Shown: in pieces, positions 1-13,300 of the stretch
How positions within the stretch are numbered: position 1 is the first letter of the stretch
Layout: each line of letters starts with the position of its first letter
DNA from: Archegozetes longisetosus
Taxonomy: Eukaryota > Arthropoda > Arachnida > Sarcoptiformes > Trhypochthoniidae
Length of the DNA stretch: 64,000 nt
Reading direction: 5' to 3'
Assembly: GCA_018873245.2 (NCBI GenBank)
Contig: JAEMBT020000003.1
Span: forward strand, 5,785,843 to 5,849,842
Translations under genes and position numbers: made by a program
The notes under the pieces: model-generated
The model's input: only the letters and a program-made list of their open reading frames with translations
What the model was told of the DNA's origin: nothing
The model's database searches: none

Positions 1-1904
1 TTGGCAGTCAATGACGTATAGGTAAGATTTAGGAGTTGGAGCTGAGGCAGTAAATGCTTGGGAGACCTCTGTGGAGACCATGACTTATCTTTCGCTGATT
101 TTCCTAATTCTTCGCTAGAGGCTTGGCCTTCATTTTCGTCTTCGCTTAGAACATTACTAATACTTTTATTAGCAGTACTTTCTTTCTTCTGATTCTCATC
201 AAAAGACCTTTGAATGGGATTATCAGTATCTTCTATAATAATGTGCTCCAATTTCTCCGATTGGTGTTCATTTGAATTAATACTATCAGACCTATCGATC
301 AGCTGCTTATTCGACTGTGTTTGAGATAGAGATTGCTCGCTCTTCGACTTTGCTGTCAATTTATTATCAGAGTTTTGATCAGTTGTACGGTTGTCATCAT
401 TGTGATTGTCTTGCATTATCGGTGATATGCAAGAATTGGATTGTGTATCATCTGTTAGAGTATTACTGTTCTTCAGATTTTGCTCAGCTATTTGATCGTC
501 TTCCTCAGCTAAGTCGACACTTGTTCGTGAACAGGAGACATCATGTTCGAATTCGGCGTTAGGAGATTCTTCATGTGACAGCGACGAGACATCATTAATA
601 CTATCTTTTACTCGTGAGGTCTCTACTACTTGATCGCCAATTTTACAATTCGCTAAATTGTTTTCTGTAACTTCTAAATTATCAACACCTTTAGTTTCTG
701 TTTGTTGTTCGACTTCATCTTCGTCTTCTTCTTTGATATTCTGCTGAGCTCTTGGATCACTAGAGAGATTGAACTCGAGTAAAATTGGAGAATTTTTAGG
801 TGCGTCAAAGTGAGAGCAACTATTCCTATCATTAGAAACATTTAAATCTTTTCGCTCATCCAGACTTGTATAGGAGAATGGAGAGAACGGAGGGGCAGGT
901 TTGGTCTGTGATAATATAGAGCCATCGCTTTCAATAATAGTTTTATTCATATCCCGATCAATAGATTCTTTGTTAAGACATGTATTGTTTAGCACATGTT
1001 TGCTATCTGAGAGACAGTTTTCATTGTGGTTGACTTTTCCGACCAAAACTCGATTGCTGTTAAGCTCATAAGGTTTGCCATCGGAAGGTGTGGTGTGTTT
1101 GCTGTTAGCATAGGTAACTTTAGAGACACCATCCACAGAAGCAGCCGCTGTTGAGCTTATTTTGCCACGAATTGCAGATTTACCGAACTGTGTGTTATTG
1201 TTGCAGAAATTTTGTGGTGCTCTCTTTCCAGATGGAGAAAACGTACGGCTGTTTATTCGTCGGCGACCTGGCTGAGTTGGAAATGCAAGTATGTTGTGGT
1301 GTACTTGTGGAGGAGGTGGTGGGGGAGGAGGAGGTGGAAGTGGTGCTGTTGGAGCCGTTCCGGTACAGCTATAACAACAACAACAACAGTAAGGAAAAGT
1401 TTGCTGTTGTTGTTGTGGTATGAGAGCAGTATTTGTGGGACTGCTGCCATTGTTGTTCAGTGCGGAGAGAATTATATGTCGGAGAGTCCCGTTTTCGTCA
1501 ACTATTTGTTGAATCATATGTCCTGGCGGTACCTATTAGTAGATTACCACAACATTAACACACTATTGAGACATTTGTGTCAAATTTACTACAATTATAG
1601 CAAATGTGTCATTTGTCACAATTATGACAACTCAGACAATGACACCATTTGATTATAGCTCAAGTTATAGCTAATAATAGAAAATACAAGAATTGTGCTC
1701 ACCTGAACAGGCATTGGTATGGGAGGGAATGTGTGTTGTGATATCATTGTGATAGTCGCAGGTCCACGAAGTATAGTCTCATTACCGTCAAATAGTTGTA
1801 TAGATACTGATTCTCCTGTTAATGATTACGTGCCGAATCAAGTATATGGTGTTTATTGGCATGTCAATTCAAATGTGTAGCAATTATGAGTATGTCAATT
1901 AAAC

Positions 1905-1944
<40 letters not shown>

Positions 1945-1956
1945 AAGAGAGGGAGA

Positions 1957-1987
<31 letters not shown>

Positions 1988-2163
1988 GAGGGAGAGAGAG
2001 AGAAAGAGAGGGAGAGAGAGATAGGGAGGGAGAGAGAGAGAGAGAGAGATCGAAATGAGGCCAAATCTGACGAGTCGGAAATCTTACCCGGATTTACATG
2101 AAGATCAACAAAATGAGGCGGTCCTGACAGGCCTGACAGGCCAGACGAAGTTGAATTCAACAT
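1..2163 (-). CDS. FNDC3: FNDC3-like fibronectin type III domain protein, N-terminal part (3' end beyond window)
   Basis: Likely orthologue of FNDC3A/B, a membrane-associated protein whose C-terminal half carries fibronectin type III repeats; those lie beyond the left edge. Exons on the minus strand: 2163-2088, 1815-1703 and 1532-1 (open to the edge). The join reads HVNPG|ESVSIQLFDGNETILRGPA, then PMPVQVPPGHMIQQIVDENG, matching the family's conserved N-terminal block (VNPGE, DG, GPA, VPPG, IEDNG) in order. The third exon then encodes low-complexity sequence: poly-Gln, five consecutive Cys, a Pro run, and a long Ser/Asp/Glu/Asn-rich acidic region. The ATG at 2163 is the first in frame after a stop. 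An upstream exon joined near 2196 is possible, so the start is uncertain. The reading of the last 70 or so bases before the edge is also uncertain, because a donor-like GT lies near 90. Confidence in the family is good. Confidence 0.8.
1908..2049. repeat. (GA)n/(CT)n microsatellite inside an FNDC3 intron
   Basis: About 140 bp of almost pure GA dinucleotides with a few AAAG, GGGA and GATA interruptions. It lies in the intron between FNDC3 exons 2088-2163 and 1703-1815. On the coding (minus) strand it is a CT tract upstream of the acceptor at 1816-1817. Translated ORFs across it are artefacts. Confidence 0.97.
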
Positions 2164-3222
2164 TGGTAGAAAACGTGACAAATTTTCCTCTAATTTGTGG
2201 AGTTAAGTCATCCAAAAGTATTTGTTTTTTTGAAATATATTGTAGTTTTTTCAGTAACAATCATTTAATTTGACTTAACTTCCTATTGAAATAAATACAA
2301 ATGTAATGAATAAATATTGCATAAGATGTAAACAAACGACTATTAGTATTGATAAGTATACTCGCATACATTGGCGTTAGATATAAATACAATTGATGTT
2401 TGGGTTTAGAATGTCATATCTTATACCCAATGTTACTCTAGTTTTCATTACATATATACTGATAACAATTACTAATCATATCTATGAACAACCAATTCAA
2501 TTCATACACTTTTTCTATCTTATATTTATCTGTCACTCAGTTATAAGTTTCTACTTATTTATTTATATTATAATTACATTTAAGTAATAAATACTAAAAT
2601 ATGTTAGTAAAGAAATCAAAAGTTATTTGATCGCCGATTTCCTCAATTGTTTTGTTGGACAAGAGTAAAGAGTAGTTCTCAATAATCTCAATATAAAAGC
2701 AATTTGGTAATCAAACGATTAAAGAGAAAATAATTAGTATGAATTTGATTAATAAGTGACAGGAAGTGATTATAACAGCTGTTGCGCTAATCACTACAAA
2801 CACTTACTTTAGTTTCCATTGATTTGTAGAACAGCTTAACACGAATCACATCATTAATACGACAACTGATATCAATACTAATACATTTTCAAATCATTAA
2901 TGAATTGACAGTAAATTAATAGTAAAGTCTGGAAAGCGTAATGTGAAATGTCAAACGCTATACTACTACTAAGACTAACTCTAATGGTGTAGACGTGGCA
3001 TCACTTAATACAACACAACAACACATAACATAACATAGCATAGCATGGAAGACTTGTCAGACACACAGCGCTCTCAGTTCTGTCATACGCTAACATATGC
3101 TCACATTCAAATAATCCCATCGACATTTTTAGTTGTTCCGAGAACTACGGCGGCCGACTCAACATTCGTTATTGTATAACTAATATGTAAGAATTAGGTG
3201 TAGCTCTCATTCAGTCAACCAA

Positions 3223-3374
3223 TACAGTAAAACCTCTCTAACTTGATCTACAAGTTAAGCCCTTTTAAATTTGCATCAGTAAGGCATGAGTGAATTGATA
3301 AGAATGAAGACTTATTTTTGTTCTGTTTCAATGGGGGCTTAACTACATGTTCAACATAGACAGATTCAACTGTA
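3223..3374. mobile_element. Short pogo/Tigger-like MITE, 152 bp with TA ends
   Basis: The ends are imperfect inverted repeats of about 41 bp. The left end begins TA-CAGTAAAACCTCTCTAACT and continues to GTTAAGCCC at about 3265. The right end, read on the other strand, begins TA-CAGTTGAATCTGTCTATG and continues to the same GTTAAGCCC. Roughly 30 of 41 positions agree. The flanking TA dinucleotides fit a Tc1/mariner/pogo-type TA target duplication. The interior is too short to code. The CAGTAAAACCTCTCTAACT start resembles common pogo/Tigger termini, which is my recollection and not a search result. Confidence 0.75.
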
Positions 3375-5157
3375 TCCTCAAAGTGGTTTTACATAACTCA
3401 CATAAATCCCTGAAATACTCCTATAACTAAACTCTGGTCACAGCAGCCCTTCTCACCCTAAAACCTGTTATTTATGTCCTTACAGAATAGTATCGAAACT
3501 TTTCTCGACTTTAATTCTTATTTTACTACCTTAGATAAACTCTTATTTCAATCTTGAATCCATTCTTCAATGAGTCAACATTAAAATAGGACTTCTTATT
3601 TAGATCATATATCATACTTAAAAATTAGCTCTACAGACACTCAAATTGCTCTGTCTTTCCACTTATTCCTAAAAACTCTTTCAATCCATGTTCAATCTGT
3701 CAAATTAACATTTTAGAAAATCATATATTTCTCATCTACTTGTTGTCTATTTTTTCACTTATATTTTGCACGCATTCCTTTCAGTTGTTACTAACAAGTT
3801 TGAGCATACTGCCATTGCCCCGTCTTTGCTTCATATATTCACATACTATCCATTTGATGGCTTTAACTTTCTTTCAATCTTTCCTGAATTCCAGACAAGT
3901 TTTGTTTTTTTACTCACATCTGTTTTGCTAATTAATCAAGTGAAATATCGATTCATAGAATTTATGCTAAACACATAACTTTATTTTTCTCATCAATCAC
4001 TTGTTTAGTTCAAATTCTTATCTTTAACCCTATCAATTGAATACTTAGTTTGCTAATTAATGCTGTATGAGTCTTCAAAAACTTTTATTCACAGTTTGAT
4101 TACAAATTATAACACCATTAAAGCTTATCCCAAATGCAATTTCAATGTTATTCATATCTATTTCAATTTTATTCTTTATAAAACTCAACTTTCAAAAGAA
4201 CTCCGCTTTCAAGTAGTTTATCAAAATATGTTGTCTCAGTTGAATTTTTGTATTACTTTTCTAATTGAAGTTTTTTTCGCAATAATCTGTCGATCAGGTC
4301 ATTTGCAGTTGTTATGCGGGAAATCAATTTCAAGACTTATTATTACACACAAACTCAAATGAAATTAAATCATTATGATTATGAAAAGTGAAAGGTTGAT
4401 TTTGAAATAACTTTAATGAATATTATCTATATTTTGTTAGCGGTTGAAAATCTTGAGCTCGGGGTTATTTGCATTTTGTATATGATTAATATTGAGCATA
4501 ATTAAGAAATCTAGATCTAAAGCAATATATTATAACCTTTATTATAAGGTCTATATGAACTTCAATTAATAACAATTTTATCGAGAAAATTAGTGCGCAA
4601 ATAACTTGTGCGTAAAGCAATCTACATAAATGAGAAAATTAGTTCAATAAGTTACTGGCTCTTAGGTTTAGGTTCTAATCACAATTTCTCATACGTATTT
4701 GTATTAGGCACAATTCGCTCTCTTTCATATCAGTGCAGTCTATATCTCACTTTCAATGAGTTGGTCTCACGGATACGCTTTTAATTGGACGGGGATGCGG
4801 GGTTTCTAAAGATTTTTCCTGTTAGTCAATCCGCAAAACAGATACAATAATGGATTTTACGCTAAGTCTGAAATCCTGAAAGAATGAGCAATGCCACGAA
4901 AGGTCTGCATGCGAAATATTTATAAAACATAATGTCCTATTTAACTCAAAAAACTTTCTTAATATATGGCAGACGCACACCAATTTGCATTTAATTAGCA
5001 TGACGTATTCCAGTTATTACTCTTATAATTAGACTCATTAATTCGTTACTATATCTGCTTAATTAATTCTATAAGATATGGCTCATTTCTTACGCTCATT
5101 TCCAATGTTGGACTATAATTAAACAAAGAAAGACAGTGCCTCAAATGTTCTATCATT

Positions 5158-5786
5158 ATGTCGGGCGTTCACTGTAAAACCCACTGCTAAACTATTTTAA
5201 TTTTCTTTGCTTCAGACATTTTGATAAAAATCATTGCATTTTTCACCTTTTCACGTCCATTGATAAAACTCAATGATTAAGTAGCCTGATCTCGAACTTC
5301 TTATTAGTGAGAGTCATCGATAAGGGATATGAACAACACAAGTAGTGTTAAGTTATGATCACTAGTGTTGTTAGCCAAGTTTAATTTCCAAGAATAATCA
5401 ACTTATTTAAGCAGAATTTTTGTAAAGTTACTCATAAAAGATAAAATGAATAAGAGTAAATAAGTTATTATTATTATTAGTAAGATTAGTTTATGAATAG
5501 AGATGGCAATTTTTGGATTACCCAAATTTGATGAAGTGTCCCAATAATTTGCTACAGTATTTGGCAGATAATAGGGAGTAGTTTGACAGTTAATTCATTG
5601 ATTTATATTGCCCCACAAATTCCCAATATTCTGCCTTATTCCAAAACATTCAAACATTCAAAATTTGACTAAACTTGTTCCAAAGTCCATCTCTATTTAT
5701 GAGTGAATGCAGGTATGGAGTTAAAATATAATCTTGTTTTCTTATTTAACTACATATTAGATAATTTTATAGTGAACGCCCGATAT
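5158..5786. mobile_element. Non-autonomous DNA transposon with 22-bp terminal inverted repeats
   Basis: The left terminus at 5158-5179 and the right terminus at 5765-5786 are inverted copies matching at 20 of 22 positions. The core TCGGGCGTTCACT is identical in both. The 629-bp span is AT-rich with no ORF of substance, so it is either a MITE or a deletion derivative. I cannot name its superfamily. Target duplication is ambiguous: AT flanks both cores. Confidence 0.72.
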
Positions 5787-6634
5787 TTCTACTTTACTTA
5801 TCTAAAGAAAGTTTAGCGTTTCTAGAACCCATAATATAGTAAAGAATTTTAAAAAGAATATTCTACAACTTTTTCACTCATTCCAGAAATCTGTTATAGT
5901 TTAAAGGTCTGAGGCTGCATTCTGGAAACTTTGCAAAATTAGCAATATTCCAAAAGTGTACAATAAGAATGAATGGCTTGTAATTAATTATTTGCAATCG
6001 TTCGAGGATGTGGCCCCGAAATGTATTGCGAAATTTACTGAATCAAAAGTTGAATATTTTTCAATTACTTACATTGAACTGACTGACAAAATATCGGTGA
6101 TTGACTTGTGTTATGTCGTATCAATCGCCAGAAAATGCAGTAATAACAATAAACAACTCATCAAACTCTTGAAATCTGATAGACGTTAACAATTTGTAAA
6201 TACGAAAGGAGTTGTCGTTGATTTGGTTTAACAGATGAATCTGAAACTAATAGAAGCTTGAATTGCTATAAGTTATTGCTCGAACAAGTCCTCATATAAC
6301 TAAATAAGTAGTTTGAGCTATGAATTTATCAACAGTCTAAGTTTTCAAGTTCTAAAAATTAACCTAAATACTACTTTCACATTCAAAAAAGTATTAATCG
6401 TTTCCGCAAAATTTTATTTTTTAAACTTCAATCTGTTTTCATATGGAATCGAGTTTCTCATCAAATATCAAATTATTGAGATAAGTCACTTAATTGTAAC
6501 TAAATAAGTATCATTATTATAGAACTGAACTGCGTCACAAATAGAGTAATTTCAAGCAAACTAATTTCAAGTTTGATTGTTTAATCAATTCGAAACTTCA
6601 ACTCATTAAGAGCCGATGCCTTAAAAAGCGAGAC

Positions 6635-6666
6635 TAAAGACCGCTAAACTTTTTTAGCGGTCTTTA
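6635..6666. repeat. Perfect 14-bp stem hairpin with 4-nt loop
   Basis: TAAAGACCGCTAAA at 6635-6648 is followed by a CTTT loop and its exact complement at 6653-6666. It is intergenic, not next to any called gene end. It may be a small transposon relic or a structured RNA element. Confidence 0.85.
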
Positions 6667-8298
6667 TGAAGGAGATTTGTAGTGGAATAAAACTTATAGC
6701 TATACTGTAAACCAAATGTTTAACGGGCTCTTTCACTGAAAGTATTGGCTCATTTCCAAACTTATTTGACAGCTACTCACTCTGAAAGACATAACATAAC
6801 TCTGCGATTTTCATCATTCGTATTAATATGTAGCAGAATTGCAAACCTTTAATCCGCTCTAAACTCTAAGCTCTTCAACTGTTTTACCAACCAGACGGAA
6901 CTGTTTTATTGCACAGAATTTGCTTACTTTATGTTTACTTCTCATAAAAAAACACGGACGGCTTACAATTTGACTTTTCATTCGCTTCTCCAGTCATTAG
7001 TTCATTCAATTGAACCGAATCGTTATTTAGGAATTATAAAACTGCGGTATCGCATCTAATCTTAGTTTAGATTTTGTGCTTCAAACCAGCATTTATTTGT
7101 TTAGTTCATCTGAAATCATTTTGAAATGTTCAGTTTTATCAAACTGTGAAATGTACACAAAACTATTTAAAACAAGCCATATTCACACTATTAAAGCAAA
7201 TAATGTATTATTTCATTTTCAAATCGCATCGCTTAATGAGAAAAACTAGCACTAAGTATTGTCATTTACACGCAATTAAGTGAAATTGCATCTAAAGTAT
7301 GTATTGAGATATTGCGAATACCTGTCAATAGGAGTCTGCAATCATAAACTCAATATAACCCTAAGACTTATGAGTTTACATAACAGCAAAAGCTTAATAG
7401 AATTACTATTTAATTATTGAGTCTGCAATTATAGAGAGTAATAAATGTAGAGAACAAACTATTGCGTGTATGAGTACATGTAATTTGCTTTTGTTTTCTT
7501 ACATTCAGTATTATTAAAGGAGTCACTCGTTTCAACTCAAACCCGTACATATCATTAGTTAATTACTTTGAAAGTTTTCAAAATTCATATCAATTACAAT
7601 GAAAAGTTCTATTTACTCAAACTTTCAATAATAGAATTACTCGACTGTTGATAACTTTCAGAAAATCAGAACCCAATGTGAAATAATCGAAAAAACTACT
7701 TTTCACGAGAAAATGACTGATTCATTCGAGTGTTCAGTCTTTATTAGTTTTGAAATGAAGTAACAAATCCAAGACTAACCCAAAATTGCTAGTGAAATCT
7801 CAATCATTTGGATTGTTTGCAAATTTGGTTAAGATCAAGCAACCAGAAAATGTCAACACATATTAGTACTAAAGTGACGTGTAATTTTAACTATTTAGAG
7901 ATCAAACTCGTTAAAATACGTTCAAATATAGTAAATCTTACCAAAATAAATGCAGATCTTAACAGAACGATTGTTTTCATTAAATTCTATTCTAATTAAA
8001 GCTCTACATTCACAGTTACTAATCGAAATTCTAAGAATAAGTTCAGTTTCAATATTAAGAGCTGCAATAACTGGAAAACTAGCAAAATTCACAAATAAAC
8101 TTAAATGTTATGAATACAACTAAATGGCTATACTATTAAAACAATTTTTCGTTTGGTTTCAAAGATAGTTTAAATTTAGCCTAAACTGGAAGTTCAAACC
8201 ATTAAACAAAGTAAAACAAATTAACAATACTGAAACGAAATTGAATAAGATAAATAAGAATTATTCAAAATCAGATTTATTTATTAAACATTTATTTT

Positions 8299-9169
<871 letters not shown>

Positions 9170-9271
9170 TTACTAATTAATATTGTGATGAACTAATTCA
9201 ATCCAATCCTTAATTTAAATATAAATTCAATTAAAAATAATTCAATAAATTAGAAAACGTGTGAAACAAAC

Positions 9272-9301
9272 CTATGGCTCAATGCGAAAAGGAAGAGGAA
9301 A
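9272..9301 (-). promoter_or_regulatory. 5' TOP-like pyrimidine tract and non-coding first exon of RpS11
   Basis: On the minus strand 9301-9284 reads TTTCCTCTTCCTTTTCGC, followed by a short leader and a GTTTGT donor at 9271. The acceptor (TTAG) is at 9174-9173, three bases before the ATG. Pyrimidine tracts at the cap site (TOP motifs) couple ribosomal protein mRNA translation to TOR signalling. The exact transcription start is inferred. Confidence 0.6.
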
Positions 9302-10320
9302 CACAACTCATGTACCAATGGGTCACCCATAAATGACATCTACTTTTAGCATAAGGTTTTAAGTATTTTTACTCTTTTATTTAAATTATTAATTCCTGAA
9401 TATAATAAAGTCTATTTGAATGAGTGATTTGCTTCATATTTAAAATATCAGTTTAGGAATATGAATTTCTCAAGTCTGTTTTAAGTAATCAGGTAGTTTT
9501 CATTGGTTTAAAAGTTTGACTTCTGAAATTTCAAAACTCTAGCTAATAATAAGTGAATGAGTTACTGAAACACTGCTTATAGGAAAAATTTAATTCAATG
9601 TAAGAAAAACCCTTAAAACTGATATAAGAGGAGTTTTTAACGTTAATTGAACTTTTTTGATTACGAAAATTACTAAAAATGACGTGAAAGGGTTATTGAG
9701 AGGTAAGACTAAGAGTTTACATTGAATTTGGTAAACCAGTTAAGTGAGTCGGAGTATTGTTCTATAGACACGATTGAGTTATTTGTGGCGTACGTGATAT
9801 ATTATTGGAGTGCACTATTCATTGATTCATTTAAAGGGCCGTTCAGTCATTTACAAACACTAATATCTAATAAAATGGTTGTCTTTTGTTTGTGTGAACC
9901 AGATCCTACATATTTCACCTCATTTTTCTTCATCAAATTATCACTTCTGATCACAGATAGTTAGATATTCAGATGTTATTCTCTAAGATAGGCTTTCGAT
10001 GCATCCATTTAACTATTTGTTTGATATGAAACTAACATATAATTGAATTAAAAACCCATTTGACTGACATAAACACGAATTTATTTACATTTGTTTCTAT
10101 CGATTACTTCCTTATGTGATTTGACTTGATTTTAATAATAGTGAATATTTAACTGATTTCTATTTAAACCAATCAATTATGAATCATTTAATAATCAAGT
10201 TTAGTTGAGATTGCATTTTCCTATTTATTGTTTTCGTTATTCAGCTATATATCAATCATTTATTGCTGTTTTGTGACCAAGTTTCAAACCTTTTAGTGCT
10301 TATTGAGATCAATATTCAAA
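9302..10320. other. Shared upstream region of RpS11 and KDM4
   Basis: A divergent intergenic region of about 1 kb, AT-rich. The 80-codon ORF at 9722-9964 looks random. No TATA box is placed convincingly for KDM4. Regulatory elements for both genes are expected here, but I can point to none. Confidence 0.5.
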
Positions 10321-13300
10321 ATGGGTTTAACTGACAATAACTCGACAACAATACCAAGAATTATGGTCTTCAGACCAACACTTGAAGAAATGAAAGACTT
10401 CTCCAAATACTTAGAATATATGGAAAGCCAGGGTGCAAACAAAGCGGGACTCGCGAAGGTCTGTAACTCTTTGATCAATGATTTTAAACTTGAACTTTGA
10501 TTCCAAAACTGAATCATATGTTCAGATAATACCTCCTCCGGAATGGTGTCCACGCAAGGCCGGATACGATAACATCGACATCACAATAAAAGCTCCGATA
10601 CAGCAATTGGTGACTGGAGGTCAAGGGCTGTATCAACAGTACAACATTCAAAAGAGGTCGATGTCTATAAAGGACTTTAAAAAGATGGCCGAAAGCCAGA
10701 AGTACTGTACGCCTTCGTTCTTCGATTACGAAGACTTAGAGAGAAAGTACTGGAAGAATGTAACGTTCAACCCAGCGATTTATGGCGCTGACGTTCCCGG
10801 GACTCTGACTGACGAAGACTGCAAGGAGTTTAATATTAATAATTTGAATACAATTCTCGATATGATTGATGAGAGTTATGGTATCAAAATAATGGGTGTC
10901 AATACAGCTTATCTCTACTTTGGAATGTGGAAAACCACATTCGCCTGGCACACAGAAGACATGGATCTCTATAGCATTAATTATCTTCATTTCGGTGCAC
11001 CCAAGTCATGGTATTGCATACCTCCAGAACATGGAAAACGATTGGAACGTTTGGCTAATGGTTGGACTTGTTTATACTTTTATTTGTCGTTCATTTTTAT
11101 CATTTAAGGCGCATTTGCTTTTTAGGATTCTTCCCCAACAGCTATAAGACATGTCCAGCATTTCTAAGACACAAGATGACTTTGATCTCACCACAAGTAC
11201 TAAAGAAGTATTCGATACCATTTAACAAGATAACTCAAGAAAGTGGAGAATTCATGATAACATTTCCTTATGCATATCATGCCGGTTATAATCATGGTTA
11301 CAATTGTGCTGAATCTACAAACTTTGCACTTCCGCGTTGGGTCGAATACGGCAAAAGGGCATTAAGAGTATGTCTGACTTTTTAAATCTTTTTTCACAAA
11401 TCTTGTGTAAAAATTTACGAAGTAACTGAATGATTTTCTAATTATTAGTGTTTATGTCGTCCGGATGCGGTCAAGATTAGTATGGAAGCGTTTGTCAAGA
11501 AATTTCAACCTGACAGATATGAACTATGGCTCGAAGGAAAAGACATCGGGCCTGACCCTAAAGACACAAGCCATATATGCGCTGCGCCCGCGCCTTCTAG
11601 CTACGAGTTGAATGTTATGTCGAAATTGTAAGAACTTACTACATAAGATATCCGCTTATTTCTGCAAATAATATGTTACTCAAGGATATTGATCAAAAAT
11701 TGTTTTCTTATTAATTAGTAATAAACACAAACGTCATCCACCACACAAAAAAGATTATTCTTCAGACACAGAAGAGTATGGAACTGATGATGAATGTTCA
11801 GAAATTGGTAAAATGTTCACACCACCCACTAAAGCTGCACGAAAAATGTTCGAAACTGACACCGGAACTGATTTACTCAATGTTTCAATGGCTCCGAGTA
11901 TTGCCGCCATCAATCCTGACGCAATTTCTTCCATGCCTAAACCTCCGAGCATTTCGGACACTATTTTACGGTTGCATAAGAATCTTAGTTCATCAGAAAA
12001 GAGTGAAAAGAAGAAACGCAAAAAGCGCTCGAATGAGACTGTAATACCTCCTCATCTGTTAAATCACTCATATGCAAAACCAAATCAAGACTCATGTGTT
12101 TCATCGTGTACTCAACCAAATAATAATCACTTGAATAATGACTATTTCTCACATTATTTCATGAATTCTAACGTTTTGAATAGTAACTCAAATCCACTGC
12201 AATCGAAAATCAAATCAGAAATGATTAATGCTTCGTACTCTCAGTCTTTTCCGGAATTATTCAAAATGACTAAAAGCGATTCATTAAATTCACAGCCGTT
12301 TTCATACAATAATGATGTGAAGAAGTTTTCTCCAGAAACTAAAGTCTTTCAAAATGAACCGTTTGCTGACTGTAAAGTCAAGCCTGTGGATGGTCAACAA
12401 GTTGGTGTTGAATCGCAGCAAATGGTACCACCAAATATTATACCTTATTATGAATATTCTTCAGTGGGTAATTTGAGTCCAACTTCACAGCCCCCTCTAC
12501 TTAATCCGCAAGAGTTTGCGATTTCGAACAATATTCTCCCTGATGGTCAGGTGAACAACAAATTACTGTCAACTAATGGACGCCATCAACTGGCTGCTAG
12601 TTCAAAATCATGTAATTTAAAGATGGTTGAGGCAAGTACTTCAACTGAAGATTTGGATAGTCTCAGTCATGTCAATCATTCGTGCAACGCTTTCAATCAT
12701 TCGAGTCATGCTAATGTAAGTGTTCGAGTATTCCTTTTACATCCTTCTCAATATCAAAACTAAATCCAATTCAAGTATTCATACAATCGATTCAATACTG
12801 AAATCATTGAAGTTTTTCTCAATGGTTTCTGGGTGTCCAGATCAAATACCACTTCGTTATTAATTATTTCGCGAATTGACACTTTCGTGAATAATGCGCT
12901 GAATCTTTTGTCAATTGCTATTTATTTATTGAAAAATAATTATTGTCTATTATTCTAGAATCTATTGTTAGTCAATCTTAATGAATGAATGGCTTAAACA
13001 ACATTTAGATATTAGTGTCCATTCATTCGATTATTGTTAAAGTTTAAGTCAATCTATGTGTTCATAATTTAAATAATATATAATTATTTAATCAATAATT
13101 AAATTATGGATGAAATGTTGAAATTTGAAAATATTTAAAATATTTCAAACTAAAATAAAACGATTTTCTATCAAATGATCATTAAATTTCCGGCTTCACA
13201 CGCTGTCTCCTGTAGTGTCTATTAAAGGCTTCCATTTATTTTGTTTTTTTTTCACCTATTTCTCGTTTACTTTTTGTTTGATTACTCAAAATGTTTGTTT

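Larger units (their letters stand above)
2197..8275. other. Gene-poor spacer between FNDC3 and RpS11
   Basis: About 6 kb of AT-rich DNA. Small ORFs (63-100 codons at 3740-3978, 4060-4362, 5956-6189, 6313-6507 and 7808-7999) show no family resemblance I recognise, no splice-compatible neighbours and no codon bias, so I call none of them. It contains two inverted-repeat transposons and one strong hairpin, listed separately. The FNDC3 promoter should lie at the left end. The GC-richer stretch at about 3060-3180 is the most promoter-like part, but I see no clear core element. Confidence 0.7.

Noticed and set aside
1856..2181. Arg/Glu and Ser/Leu repeat proteins on opposite strands
   Set aside because: They are translations of a GA microsatellite inside an FNDC3 intron. 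Only the non-repetitive minus-strand part at 2163-2088 is an exon.
3740..4362. Phe/Ile/Leu-rich ORFs of 63-100 codons that look like membrane proteins
   Set aside because: AT-rich random sequence yields such compositions. There are no conserved motifs or supporting exons.
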